DNA of 64,000 bases. Source: Rhodococcus erythropolis NBRC 15567 (lineage in GTDB: Bacteria; Actinomycetota; Actinomycetes; Mycobacteriales; Mycobacteriaceae). The notes beneath the pieces are model-generated. The model had not been told where the DNA came from. It worked only from the letters and a program-made list of their open reading frames with translations, and did no database searches. The stretch is taken from positions 1 through 64,000 of the forward strand of contig NZ_BCRM01000027.1 in the NCBI RefSeq assembly GCF_001552595.1. Reading direction: 5' to 3'. Below are positions 9,870 to 21,878 of the stretch, in pieces. A program made the translations under genes and the position numbers. Numbering within the stretch: position 1 is the first letter of the stretch; each line of letters begins with the position of its first letter.

Positions 9870-10517
9870 CTACGCCGAAACCGTTTCCGCGCTCATCGCC
9901 TTGACCAGGTCATCGGTTCGGGTGACCGAGGCGCAGCGCCCGGCCGCGTACTCGAGGGCGCCGACATGCTCGCCCAGGGAGAAGTCGGCCACCGCGTCGC
10001 CCACGAAGAAGATCTGCACGTCTTGCATGAACCCGTCCAAAGCGGTAGTCAGGCAACCGATGTGGGCATAGATTCCGGTGATGATCAGCTGGTCACGCCC
10101 ACTCTCGCGCAGCCGCTCACGCAGATCCGTTTTGATGAAGGCGCTGTAGCGCCATTTTGTGAGCATCACGTCGTCCGGATGCGGAGCCAACTCGGCGATC
10201 ACGTCGGTGTGAGCGGGATCTGCCTTCAGTCCCGGTCCCCAGAAATCCGACAGCAACGCACGCTCCTCGGGATCCTGATCTCCGGGTTGCGCGGTGTAGA
10301 CGATCGGGATTCCGGCAGCTCGCGCCGACGAACGAAGCCGGTCGATGTTCGGAACCACGGTTTGGAGCGGGTCGACGCTTCGGTCGTACGCGTTCACGAA
10401 ATATTCCTGCATGTCGTGCAGAAGCAGCACCGCTCGGGAAGGATCGAGAGTCCAGTCGACCCGATTCTGCGGAAACTCGGTGGGCATCTCGTATCGCACT
10501 GCTGTGGGTAGCGCCAT
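9870..10517 (-). CDS. dhbB: isochorismatase (2,3-dihydro-2,3-dihydroxybenzoate synthase)
   Basis: 215 residues. It hydrolyses isochorismate to 2,3-dihydro-2,3-dihydroxybenzoate and pyruvate. Visible family features: an N-terminal segment of the EntB/PhzD type, LLLHDMQEYF with the catalytic Asp near residue 35, TKWRYSAF with the catalytic Lys near 120, and GIYAHIGCLTTA, the isochorismatase version of the nucleophile loop. It ends at about 215 residues and has no C-terminal aryl carrier domain, unlike EntB and DhbB of E. coli and Bacillus. The carrier is instead encoded separately at 13048-13278. GAGGAG precedes the ATG. The gene sits 36 bp after dhbE in the same operon. Confidence 0.93.
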   Translation of the reverse strand: MALPTAVRYEMPTEFPQNRVDWTLDPSRAVLLLHDMQEYFVNAYDRSVDPLQTVVPNIDRLRSSARAAGIPIVYTAQPGDQDPEERALLSDFWGPGLKADPAHTDVIAELAPHPDDVMLTKWRYSAFIKTDLRERLRESGRDQLIITGIYAHIGCLTTALDGFMQDVQIFFVGDAVADFSLGEHVGALEYAAGRCASVTRTDDLVKAMSAETVSA

Positions 10518-10553
10518 GATGAATCTCCTCGAAAATGTGGGGGTGGGAACCGA

Positions 10554-12218
10554 TCAACTCGACAGAGTCTGTGCGGCAATCGATTCGCTGAGAACACGGC
10601 GCAAGGCCGCCTTGCTGGTCTTTCCGACGCCGGTGACGGGGAACTCGGTCACGAACTCCACTCGATCCGGAACCTTGTACGCCGCAACGCCTCGGCCTCG
10701 TATGTATCGCTTGATCTCGCCGACGGTCGGTGCATCTCCGGAAATCACCAGAACGGCGCAGGTTCGCTCGCCCAGGTACTCGTCGGGAACAGCGACGACG
10801 GCCGCATCGTGGACAGCAGGATGCGAGAGCAGGTGGTTCTCGATCTCCTCGGCGGCCACCTTCTCGCCGCCGCGATTGATCTGGTCCTTTGCGCGGCCCT
10901 CGACAATCAGGTGTCCCGTATCGGTGACGCTGACCAGATCGCCGGTGCGATAGAAACCTTCGGCGTCGAAGACCTCGGCATTGTGCGCATCCGCCCGGTA
11001 ATAGCCACGGATCGTGTACGGCCCCCGAGTCAGTAAGTGCCCCGTGGTTCCGGGCTCGACGAGCGCGCCATCGTCATCGACTACACGAACCTCGTCGTCC
11101 GGTGAAATGGGCCGGCCCTGCGTGCTGACGATCAATTCTTGCGTGTCGTCGAGGCGGGTGTAGTTGACCAAACCCTCAGCCATGCCGAACACCTGCTGAA
11201 GGGTGCAGCCCAGCTCCGTGGGTACGCGTGCGGCAGCTTCGGCGCTGAACTTCGCTCCGCCGACGCCGAGAACCCGCAAGCTCGACAGGTCGTGATCTGC
11301 CTTGCTGGGGGCGGCCATCCAGGCCAATGCGATCGGTGGAACCAGCGACGCGTGCGTGACTCGCTCTGATTCGATCAGACCGAAAGCTGTGGACGGCATG
11401 GTGTCCGGCGCCAGAACCACGGTGCCGCCCGCGTGGAAGACACCGAGAATGCCCGGCGAACTCATCGGAAAATTGTGCGCAGCAGGGAGAACCACCAACA
11501 CGCGCGTCGAATCGTCGACGCCGCAGATCGGGTTGGATGCCCGCACCGAGTAGAGGTAGTCGGCGTGCGTTCGCGGAATCAGCTTCGGAACACCGGTCGT
11601 GCCACCGGAAAGCTGAAGAAAGGCGACCGACAACGGATCGACGTCGGCAAGAACGGGAATCTCGTATCCGCGTAGCGAATCGAAACCGACAAACTCTTCG
11701 GGGTCGCCGGCCACGATCACAACAGGCGGAGTCTCGAGGCCTTCGTTCACCTCACGCGCCAGTGCGCGGTAGTCGAACCCGCCATGACGGTCGGCGACGA
11801 TATAGGCAGCGACATCAGCGAACTGGCAGAAGTATCCGATTTCGGTTCGGCGATGCGCTGGCAACCCGAATACCGGCAGGGCGCCGAGCTTCAACACACC
11901 GAACAATGCTTCGACGTATTCCACGATGTTCGGTAGCTGCAGAAGCACACGGTCACCGGCGCGAACACCCAACCCGGACAGGCCTCCGGCCACTGCCGAG
12001 CTGCGACGATCGAGGTCGCAATACGTCAGCCGTGTTTGTGCCCCGGTGGCATCGCTGCCTACTACCGCTTCGTTGTCGGGATGCCGTGCGGCCGCGGCCG
12101 TGATGAATCCGGCCAGCGTCTCGTCAGTCCAGTAGCCTCGTTCCCGATAATGCGTCACCAATTCGGGCGGATACTGTGCGACGGGCGCCAAGGGCTCGCG
12201 AGCGATCCTCGATGTCAT
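10554..12218 (-). CDS. dhbE: 2,3-dihydroxybenzoate-AMP ligase
   Basis: 554 residues, the usual length of the EntE/DhbE family. It adenylates 2,3-dihydroxybenzoate and loads it onto the aryl carrier protein. Visible motifs: the phosphate-binding loop LSGGTTGVPK near residue 205, AHNFPMSSPG as in aryl-acid ligases, FGMAEGLVNYTR (A5-like), YRTGDLV, and GGEKVAAEEIE near the hinge. GAGGAG lies just upstream of the ATG. The gene is 41 bp downstream of dhbA and 36 bp upstream of the isochorismatase gene, so it is translated as part of the same iron-regulated unit. Confidence 0.96.
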   Translation of the reverse strand: MTSRIAREPLAPVAQYPPELVTHYRERGYWTDETLAGFITAAAARHPDNEAVVGSDATGAQTRLTYCDLDRRSSAVAGGLSGLGVRAGDRVLLQLPNIVEYVEALFGVLKLGALPVFGLPAHRRTEIGYFCQFADVAAYIVADRHGGFDYRALAREVNEGLETPPVVIVAGDPEEFVGFDSLRGYEIPVLADVDPLSVAFLQLSGGTTGVPKLIPRTHADYLYSVRASNPICGVDDSTRVLVVLPAAHNFPMSSPGILGVFHAGGTVVLAPDTMPSTAFGLIESERVTHASLVPPIALAWMAAPSKADHDLSSLRVLGVGGAKFSAEAAARVPTELGCTLQQVFGMAEGLVNYTRLDDTQELIVSTQGRPISPDDEVRVVDDDGALVEPGTTGHLLTRGPYTIRGYYRADAHNAEVFDAEGFYRTGDLVSVTDTGHLIVEGRAKDQINRGGEKVAAEEIENHLLSHPAVHDAAVVAVPDEYLGERTCAVLVISGDAPTVGEIKRYIRGRGVAAYKVPDRVEFVTEFPVTGVGKTSKAALRRVLSESIAAQTLSS

Positions 12219-12259
12219 GCAAGTGACTCCTCTTCGAAAGTACTGTCAGCAAATACATC

Positions 12260-13051
12260 TCACGCTTTTAGCGTCGCTCCGCCGTCGACGTACAGCGCCT
12301 GCATGGTGATGTGGGCCGCCCGGTCGGACAGCAGGAAGTGCACCGAGTCCGCGATATCGTCTGCGGTGGCAAGTTTTCCGAGCGGAATGCCCAGGCGATA
12401 GCCCGCCAGATTGCCTTCGATGACCGCGTCGGCACCCGAATCGTCGGAAGGGTCCGACCACAAAGACCGCTGCATCGCTGTGTCTGTGGAACCCGGAGCG
12501 ACAACGTTGACGCGAATCCCGTCGACAGCCAACTCCAGGCCCGCGGTTCGAACCAACATGGTGGCAGCAGCTTTGGACGAACCGTAAGCACCCATCCCGA
12601 TACGTGGGACACCGGCCGCGTTGGACGAGACCACCACGATCGACCCAGCCCGCCGGCGACGCATTTCCAGTCCCACACTTTGCAGAACATTGAGCAATCC
12701 GAATACGTTGACGCCGAATATCTTCCGCCACTGGTCTGGATCGGAGTCCAGCACCGATCCGGTGTCGAGAATTCCGGCGACGTGCGCGAGCGCGTCGATC
12801 CGGCCGAACGTGTCCATCGTGGAGGCCACTGCAGCGTCGACTGCCTGCCGATCGGTCACGTCCACGACGTGACTCTCGATATCGGCGCCTTCGACGATTG
12901 TTTCTGCCAATTCCGCAGTTGCCCGCTTCAATTCGACGTCGTCGCGATCGAGAAGTGCCAGCGAATACCCGTCGCGCGCAAGAGTCCGGGCCACTGCGGC
13001 GCCGATCCCCGCCGCCGCACCGGTGACTACGGCAATTCGGCGATCGCTCAC
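12260..13051 (-). CDS. dhbA: 2,3-dihydro-2,3-dihydroxybenzoate dehydrogenase
   Basis: A classical short-chain dehydrogenase of about 263 residues that oxidises dihydro-dihydroxybenzoate to 2,3-dihydroxybenzoate with NAD+. The nucleotide motif TGAAAGIG is near residue 10, followed by the catalytic Ser (VVVSSNAAG) and YGSSK. I chose the GTG at 13051 because it overlaps the stop codon of the upstream carrier-protein gene (GTGA). A longer frame to 13138 would run through that gene. The operon context (carrier, dehydrogenase, ligase, isochorismatase) fixes the role as EntA/DhbA and not a generic reductase. Confidence 0.93.
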   Translation of the reverse strand: MSDRRIAVVTGAAAGIGAAVARTLARDGYSLALLDRDDVELKRATAELAETIVEGADIESHVVDVTDRQAVDAAVASTMDTFGRIDALAHVAGILDTGSVLDSDPDQWRKIFGVNVFGLLNVLQSVGLEMRRRRAGSIVVVSSNAAGVPRIGMGAYGSSKAAATMLVRTAGLELAVDGIRVNVVAPGSTDTAMQRSLWSDPSDDSGADAVIEGNLAGYRLGIPLGKLATADDIADSVHFLLSDRAAHITMQALYVDGGATLKA

Positions 13052-13278
13052 TGCGGGCACAGCACCTGAACCCAGGCATTGATCGTCGGTTCTTCTGCCA
13101 ACTCCGCGAAGTCGGCATCCGCGCCCGCTCCTCGCCAACGTTCGACGAGCGTCATCAAGCGAACCGAGTCCAGGCCTTCGTCACCCAGGTCCGCGTCGTC
13201 GCCGAGTTGTTCTGCCCTCATCGACAGAACCTCGGCGACGTCGCGCACGATCTGGTCACGGTCCACGGTGTTGCTCAT
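13048..13278 (-). CDS. stand-alone aryl carrier protein
   Basis: A 76-residue acidic carrier protein from an ATG at 13278 preceded by GAGGAG; an in-frame extension to 13320 lacks such a site. The GLDSVRLM motif carries the Ser that accepts phosphopantetheine. It presumably takes dihydroxybenzoate from DhbE and presents it to the first C domain of HtbG. It is the first gene of the operon, and its stop overlaps the dhbA start by 4 bp. Because the isochorismatase here lacks a fused carrier domain, this small protein fills that role. Confidence 0.9.
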   Translation of the reverse strand: MSNTVDRDQIVRDVAEVLSMRAEQLGDDADLGDEGLDSVRLMTLVERWRGAGADADFAELAEEPTINAWVQVLCPQ

Positions 13279-13358
13279 CGGTCTCCTCGAGTAGTGGTCG
13301 ACGCGCTCAGATCGAGCCAACCCACCCCTCGTGTCGACCCCGTCCGCACGCCTTTACT

Positions 13359-13377
13359 TTAGGCCAGCCTAACCATA
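13359..13377 (-). promoter_or_regulatory. iron box for the dhb operon
   Basis: The plus strand reads TTAGGCCAGCCTAACCATA, about 15 of 19 positions of the DtxR/IdeR consensus. It lies about 80 bp upstream of the aryl carrier protein start in the 201-bp divergent promoter region, and is the best candidate for iron repression of the minus-strand operon. Confidence 0.75.
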
Positions 13378-13428
13378 ACGGTACGGAAGTACACAACCCG
13401 GATGCTCACGACACAAATTCATCCGAAC

Positions 13429-13447
13429 TAAGGCTAGCCTCAACATA
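13429..13447 (+). promoter_or_regulatory. second, weaker iron box in front of isochorismate synthase
   Basis: The sequence TAAGGCTAGCCTCAACATA matches about 13 of 19 positions of the DtxR/IdeR consensus and keeps the AGGCTAGCCT core. It lies 33 bp upstream of the dhbC ATG, so each divergent promoter would have its own box. Confidence 0.55.
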
Positions 13448-13479
13448 GCAAGTAATCCTGTCGAACTGGAAGGGTGTCC

Positions 13480-14637
13480 ATGTCAGCACTCGCCGAAGTC
13501 TCCGAATTCCCGTTGCGCAACAACCGGACTGACGATGAAACGGACTCCGTTTTCCTGCTCTCACGTAGGCAAACGTCGATCCGTACTTCGGGAGTAGTCG
13601 AAGAATTCGACTCGGCCTTCGACGCCGCTGAAGCCCTCAAAACGGGGCGCATCGACTCGGTCGTCGGAGCCCTGCCGTTCTCACCGGAGACGGCGTCCGC
13701 CCTCACCGCGCCACTGAGTTTCACACGAGTCCGCGGTGATCTATATCACTCGAACGCACCGACGCTACCCACTTCGCGGGTAGCCGGATTCGAACCCAGC
13801 GCGCAGATCCACACCGACAGAGTCCGCGGCGCCATCGAACGTCTTCGAGCAGGCGAACTCGACAAAGTTGTCCTCGCACGCTCCCTGACCATCGAGGCCG
13901 AGTCCACGATCTTTCCCGCCGATCTGGCCGAGAAACTGATTGCACTCGATCACGCGCACAACGGTTTCTGCGTCGACTTGTCCCCCGCCGGAGGAAAGTA
14001 CCGCGGGCGTTCGCTGGTCGGCTCGACGCCCGAGGTTCTGATCGAACGGCGAGGCGACGTCGTCACCTGCCACCCGTTGGCGGGCTCGATTGCACGGCAC
14101 CCGAATTCGGATCAGGACGAGGCGAATGCCGAGCAACTCCGCGCGTCGACCAAAGATCTCGCCGAACACGCGTTTGTCGTCGACTCCATCAGCTCGATAC
14201 TCGGACCACTGTGCACATCATTCAATGCACCCAGCGCACCGGAACTCCTTCGGACACCGCAACTGTGGCACCTCGGGACTAAGATCGAAGGTGTCCTGGC
14301 CGATCCGAGCCTGACCTCGCTCGAGCTGGCAATGGCGCTGCACCCGACCCCCGCCATCTGCGGAACACCGACGGGCGCCGCACGCGAGCACATCACCGCG
14401 ACCGAAGGGGACCGCGGGTTCTACGCCGGTGCCGTGGGCTGGTGCGACCGAACCGGAGACGGCGAGTGGATGGTGGCTATTCGTTGCGCCGAGATCGCAG
14501 CAGACGGCCTCTCGGCGCGGGCGTACGCAGGCGGCGGAATCGTCGCTTCCTCCGATCCGGAAATCGAGCTGAGAGAGACCAGTACAAAATTCCGCACGTT
14601 ACTCAGTGCGTTCGACCTCGCTGAACATCAGCTCTGA
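13480..14637 (+). CDS. dhbC: isochorismate synthase
   Basis: 385 residues. It converts chorismate to isochorismate, the first committed step of dihydroxybenzoate synthesis. The chorismate-binding signature is clear: HPTPAICGTPTGAAREHI, then TEGDRGFYAGAVGW and the final MVAIRCAEI segment. The length matches EntC/DhbC. I take the ATG at 13480, with GGAAGG about 6 nt upstream, in place of the GTG two codons earlier. It is divergent from the rest of the pathway and shares an iron-boxed promoter region with it. Confidence 0.95.
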   Translation: MSALAEVSEFPLRNNRTDDETDSVFLLSRRQTSIRTSGVVEEFDSAFDAAEALKTGRIDSVVGALPFSPETASALTAPLSFTRVRGDLYHSNAPTLPTSRVAGFEPSAQIHTDRVRGAIERLRAGELDKVVLARSLTIEAESTIFPADLAEKLIALDHAHNGFCVDLSPAGGKYRGRSLVGSTPEVLIERRGDVVTCHPLAGSIARHPNSDQDEANAEQLRASTKDLAEHAFVVDSISSILGPLCTSFNAPSAPELLRTPQLWHLGTKIEGVLADPSLTSLELAMALHPTPAICGTPTGAAREHITATEGDRGFYAGAVGWCDRTGDGEWMVAIRCAEIAADGLSARAYAGGGIVASSDPEIELRETSTKFRTLLSAFDLAEHQL

Positions 14638-14644
14638 CCAGGCA

Positions 14645-15043
14645 TCACTTCTTCGAGGTGTTCAGGGCAATCGCGGCGTGAACGAGTGCCTTGAACGCCT
14701 TTTCGTCGACGGCTTCACCTTCGTGAAAATCGATCGCCCGTCTCGTATTGCCCTCGAGGCTGGAGTTGAAGAGACCTGAGGCGTCGTCGAGTGATGCGCC
14801 TTTGGCAAAAGTCACCTTCACTGCACTCTTGTAAGTCTCACCGGTACAGATCATTCCGGCGTGGTACCACACGGGAACTCCTCGCCACTTCCATTCCTCC
14901 AACACATCCGGATCCACCTCTTTGATCAGAGTTCGTATCCGGGAGAGCATCTCGCCCCGCCAGTCTCCGAGTTCCTCGATTCGCTGGTCGATCAACTGAG
15001 ACGGGGAATCTGCGCCTTGCTTTTCGGAATCACGCTTCGCCAT
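14645..15043 (-). CDS. DUF1801-family protein
   Basis: About 132 residues from an ATG at 15043; the open frame extends to 15115 without a good start. It has WRGEMLSRIRTLIKEVDPDV, then EEWKWRGVPVWYHAGMICTG and a KVTFAKGASL segment, the pattern of the small YdhG/DUF1801 domain. The fold is related to iron-chaperone-like proteins, but no reaction is established. It is convergent with dhbC (7-bp gap), so placement beside the siderophore genes may be chance. Confidence 0.75.
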   Translation of the reverse strand: MAKRDSEKQGADSPSQLIDQRIEELGDWRGEMLSRIRTLIKEVDPDVLEEWKWRGVPVWYHAGMICTGETYKSAVKVTFAKGASLDDASGLFNSSLEGNTRRAIDFHEGEAVDEKAFKALVHAAIALNTSKK

Positions 15044-15242
15044 CGCTTCGTCACTTCCTGCTCGTTGCCGCCGATCTCCGGTGAGTCGAGTATCCCCTCC
15101 TGCACCAACATTCACTCAGCGAATCACTGACGCATCACGACGTCTCGGCAAGCGCGATTTCTTGAAATTCGGACAAAGTGAGACGGACGTCCAGTATTCT
15201 CTGGGTACTAAGTCCCGATTCTTCGGCCCGGAGGACTGCATC

Positions 15243-16193
15243 GTGATGTGGAATCGCCCGCTCGCCCATTCAGTCGCTGCGGCTGCCGGATCGGTTCTTC
15301 TCGCCGCAGCAGTCGTCGGCGTTCACGCTGTTCCGGCGGCGGCGCAACAGGCCCCGCGCGTCTTCGACGTACTGTGCACACCCACCGATGAAGGCCTTTC
15401 CGAGCTGTCCGGACTCACCGTCACCGCGGCCGGGATATACGCAATCGGCGACAGCGGCTCCGATGATCGAGTCGCCGAACTCGATTCGAACTGCCACGTT
15501 CAGCGCTGGATCAGCGTGGGCACCCCTCGTGTCGATGTCGAGGATCTCTCGTCGACTCCCGACGGCCACCTGTGGCTGGCAGACATCGGCGACAACAACG
15601 CGGTACGAACGTCGATCGGGCTGATCGAACTCGATCCGACTTCAGGTGCCGCGACCTCCTACCCCCTGGTTTATCCGGACGGGGCGCACGATGCCGAGAC
15701 ACTGCTGATCCAGAGCAACGGGCTTCCCGTCATCGTCACCAAGGATTACCTGGGCGCAAGCGTGGTCTACACAACCGCTGAACGACAGCAGGTTCAGGAT
15801 CTGAGTGCGGCGTCGCCGACCATGTTGGCCAAGGTAGGTCAGCTCAGATTTACTCCCACCCTCACTTCCGGTGGACCGGTCCCCCACGCCGGAACGATGG
15901 CTGTCACCGGAGGCGCCGTGAGCAAAGACGGCACGGTGGTAGCGCTGCGCACCTACACCGATGTCTACCTCTACACAGCTCCCGACGGTGATATCGCGAA
16001 AGCCTTGACCACCAAGCCGATTCGTGTGCCCCTTCCCGACGAGCCACAAGGTGAAGCGATCGCGTTCGACGCGGCCGGTGATCTGATCAGTGGCTCCGAG
16101 GCATACCAAGGGCCGCTGCCTCCGCTCCGAATTCTTCGAGGCGCCAGTGACATCGCGCTCTCGGGCGGAACCACAAGCTCTCTCGGGTCGTAG
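15243..16193 (+). CDS. secreted beta-propeller-like protein of unknown function
   Basis: About 316 residues. A signal peptide (hydrophobic stretch of roughly residues 10-30 ending VPAAAQQ) is followed by repeated strand-like blocks such as GIYAIGDSGSDDRVAELD, GHLWLADIGDNNAVR and DVYLYTAPDGD. These resemble extracellular NHL or esterase-like propeller proteins. GGAGG at 15230-15234 favours the GTG at 15243, with the ATG at 15246 as the alternative. The GDSGSDD and DIGDNN motifs could bind calcium. No enzyme motif is recognised. Confidence 0.75.
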   Translation: MMWNRPLAHSVAAAAGSVLLAAAVVGVHAVPAAAQQAPRVFDVLCTPTDEGLSELSGLTVTAAGIYAIGDSGSDDRVAELDSNCHVQRWISVGTPRVDVEDLSSTPDGHLWLADIGDNNAVRTSIGLIELDPTSGAATSYPLVYPDGAHDAETLLIQSNGLPVIVTKDYLGASVVYTTAERQQVQDLSAASPTMLAKVGQLRFTPTLTSGGPVPHAGTMAVTGGAVSKDGTVVALRTYTDVYLYTAPDGDIAKALTTKPIRVPLPDEPQGEAIAFDAAGDLISGSEAYQGPLPPLRILRGASDIALSGGTTSSLGS

Positions 16194-16240
16194 TCGATTC
16201 ACGTCTCGGGAAAGCGGACAGGCGCCGCTATCATGGCCGA

Positions 16241-16897
16241 GTGAACAAACAACTTCGAGCAACAGTGGTGATCTCGACAGTTCTCGCGCTGGCTTCGTGC
16301 GCGAATTCTCTCGAAGGAACACCTCGACCGGATGCGTTTGTTCCGAGCGTAGACAATCCGGATCCGTCCGAATCCATCGACGGAGTTGTCACGGTCGACT
16401 ACCCGGCAGCTCAACACGTACGGCCGAACGAACGTGTGGCGTACACACATTCACCGCCCTTCGGTGGTCGCCATGATTCGGTCTGGGCAAACTGCACCGG
16501 AGTTGTCTACCCGCAAGCCATTCGAACCGAGAATGCGGTCCATTCCCTCGAGCACGGGGCAGTGTGGATCACGTACAACCCCGACCTGGTCTCGAGTGAG
16601 GATCAGGCGCGCTTGGCACAGCGAGTCGAAGGGATGAGCTACACCTTGATGTCGCCGTATCCGACCCTGGATTCGCCGATCTCGCTGCAGTCCTGGGGCC
16701 GTCAACTCAAACTCGACAACGCTGAGGACGCTCGCATCGATCAATTCGTCTCGGCGCTACGAGTCAACCCGAACACGTATCCCGAAGTGGGCGCGACGTG
16801 TTCGGTGCCGATGACTAGCTTCGACCCGAACAACCCGCCCCCATTCGACCCCACCACTCCGGATCCGTCTTCTCCCGCAACAGTTCCGGAGCGGTAG
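16241..16897 (+). CDS. DUF3105-type lipoprotein
   Basis: 218 residues from a GTG. The N-terminus has a lipobox (LASC, Cys near residue 20), so it is probably anchored on the outer face of the membrane. The core has YTHSPPFGGRHDSVWANCG-like sequence, HSLEHGAVWITY and a C-terminal Cys, the invariant marks of the DUF3105 family. The His-rich motif suggests metal binding, but the function is unknown. The C-terminal 25 residues are Pro-rich and probably disordered. Confidence 0.85.
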   Translation: MNKQLRATVVISTVLALASCANSLEGTPRPDAFVPSVDNPDPSESIDGVVTVDYPAAQHVRPNERVAYTHSPPFGGRHDSVWANCTGVVYPQAIRTENAVHSLEHGAVWITYNPDLVSSEDQARLAQRVEGMSYTLMSPYPTLDSPISLQSWGRQLKLDNAEDARIDQFVSALRVNPNTYPEVGATCSVPMTSFDPNNPPPFDPTTPDPSSPATVPER

Positions 16898-16932
16898 CAT
16901 CCCAGCAGACCCCTGTTCACAGCAGGGAGAAA

Positions 16933-20296
<3,364 letters not shown>

Positions 20297-20300
<4 letters not shown>

Positions 20301-21031
20301 CAACACTTCTGCGCGAAGTCCCGACTTCATCGCCGATCCACCGATTATGGGCCGGAACGAAGATCGTTGCCGTCGTTCTCGTCAGCATCGTGGTCGTGGC
20401 CGCGCCGTCCTGGCCTGCGATCGGCGTCGTACTGGGATTGTTGTTGCTGACCGCGGTGATCGGACGCATCCCCCCGACTGCAGTTCCCCGACCTCCGTGG
20501 TGGTTGTGGGCGCTGATCCTGCTCGGCGCGTTGATCAACCTTCCGATCGGCCTCGACGCGGTGTTCATCTACCTGCAAGCTGTGACGTTCGGTCTTGTAT
20601 TGCTCTGCGTCTCACTGATGTTGGCGTGGACCACGTCGATGAGCGACGTGGCGCCGGCACTGGCAACGCTCGGTAGACCGCTGCGAATATTCAAGATCCC
20701 GGTCGACGAGTGGGCCATCGCGACCGCCCTCTGCATTCGTTCACTTCCGCTGTTGATCGACGAGATGCTCACCCTGGTAGCGGCGCGACGACTGCGCCCG
20801 AAAGCCGTGGTGAACAGCGCGGCCGACAATTCGATAGTCGACCTGATCACCACAACCATGTCCGTGGCAATTCGGCGGTCTGCCGAAATGGGCGAAGCAA
20901 TCTCCGCTCGCGGGGGCACTGGACTGATTGCGGCGTACCCCAAGCGCCCTCAGCTCGCCGACCTGTTCGCACTGACCGTCGTCATCGCCGCGTGCGTCAG
21001 TGCCGTTGCTTTGACGATAGTCCTGCGCTGA
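20297..21031 (+). CDS. ECF transporter T component (EcfT)
   Basis: 244 residues with about five membrane segments. A cytoplasmic coupling region near residues 150-215 includes AARRLRPK and ISARGGTGL, the Ala-Arg-Gly coupling motif of EcfT proteins. The start GTG overlaps the stop of the fused ATPase gene. The last 35 bp overlap the convergent TetR gene on the other strand. Confidence 0.88.
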
Positions 21032-21653
21032 TCGGGTCATCGCTGACAGAATTTGCCTGGGCGATGATCGCAGAACCCATCCAGCGCCTTAGGTATCGCC
21101 GCAGTTCCTCATCGCTCCGCGGTGGGTCGCCAGGCGCGAGGAAAAACGACTGCATCGTCCGCAGGACGTATTCGACCAGTTCCTGAAGTGACGCGTCGTC
21201 GTAGCCGTAATGCACCCAGTCCACGTCGAAGCGGTTGATCATCGCCATTCCGAAGGCTTGCGCCTCCTGAGAGGTCAGACCCTCCGGGTGCAGACTCGAA
21301 TTCGTGCTTGTGAGAAGGATGCCGAGATGCGGTGTTCGGTGGACCTGAGTCAGTGTGTATAGAACACCCTCGGTCATCGCCTCGACGGGATCTTCGATGC
21401 CGCTCACGTGTGTGGTGAGTCGATCGAGGTAGCCGTCGACCGACGCGATCGCCGCTGCCCGCATCAGAGCGTCGGCGCTGGGGAAGTATCGATACACGGT
21501 CTGCCGGATCACGCCCAGTGACTCCGCCACGTCGCCGATGCTGATTTCCGAACTCGTCCGTCCGATCAGCTCGACTGCGGCCTCGACAATTCGACGTGAC
21601 GCATCTTCGTCGTTGTCCGGTGGATTGCCGCCCCACCCACGCCTTCGTGCCAC
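20997..21653 (-). CDS. TetR-family regulator
   Basis: About 218 residues from a GTG at 21653, which has GGAAG at a good distance; the open frame extends to 21716. The N-terminal helix-turn-helix reads EISIGDVAESLGVIRQTVYRYF near residues 40-60. The C-terminal ligand domain is generic. It is divergent from the ferritin-like/membrane protein pair at 21879-23986, and a palindrome lies between them, so it is the likely regulator of that pair. Confidence 0.88.
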   Translation of the reverse strand: MARRRGWGGNPPDNDEDASRRIVEAAVELIGRTSSEISIGDVAESLGVIRQTVYRYFPSADALMRAAAIASVDGYLDRLTTHVSGIEDPVEAMTEGVLYTLTQVHRTPHLGILLTSTNSSLHPEGLTSQEAQAFGMAMINRFDVDWVHYGYDDASLQELVEYVLRTMQSFFLAPGDPPRSDEELRRYLRRWMGSAIIAQANSVSDDPISAGLSSKQRH

Positions 21654-21779
21654 TGCCCACTTCCTCGCTCGAACGAGGCTCGAACCATGTCTTTGCGCTC
21701 GAAGTCCAAGAGCCACAGGCTAACACAGGCAGGTTTTGCATCTGCTTTCCCCGAATCCACTCCCGTCATCGAAAGTGAA

Positions 21780-21805
21780 CATACAACTGCACATCAATAT
21801 GTATG
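21780..21805. promoter_or_regulatory. palindromic operator candidate (TetR site)
   Basis: Arms CATACA (21780-21785) and TGTATG (21800-21805) form an inverted repeat with a 14-bp AT-rich spacer. It sits 74 bp before the GTG of the ferritin-like gene in the 225-bp divergent region with the TetR gene. The arms are short, so this is a candidate only. Confidence 0.4.
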
Positions 21806-21878
21806 ATTACCGCCACACGTGGCTTCGAGTGCCAGAGCGGCCACCTGACCAGCCCCTCCGAAAGACGAGGTTCGACAA

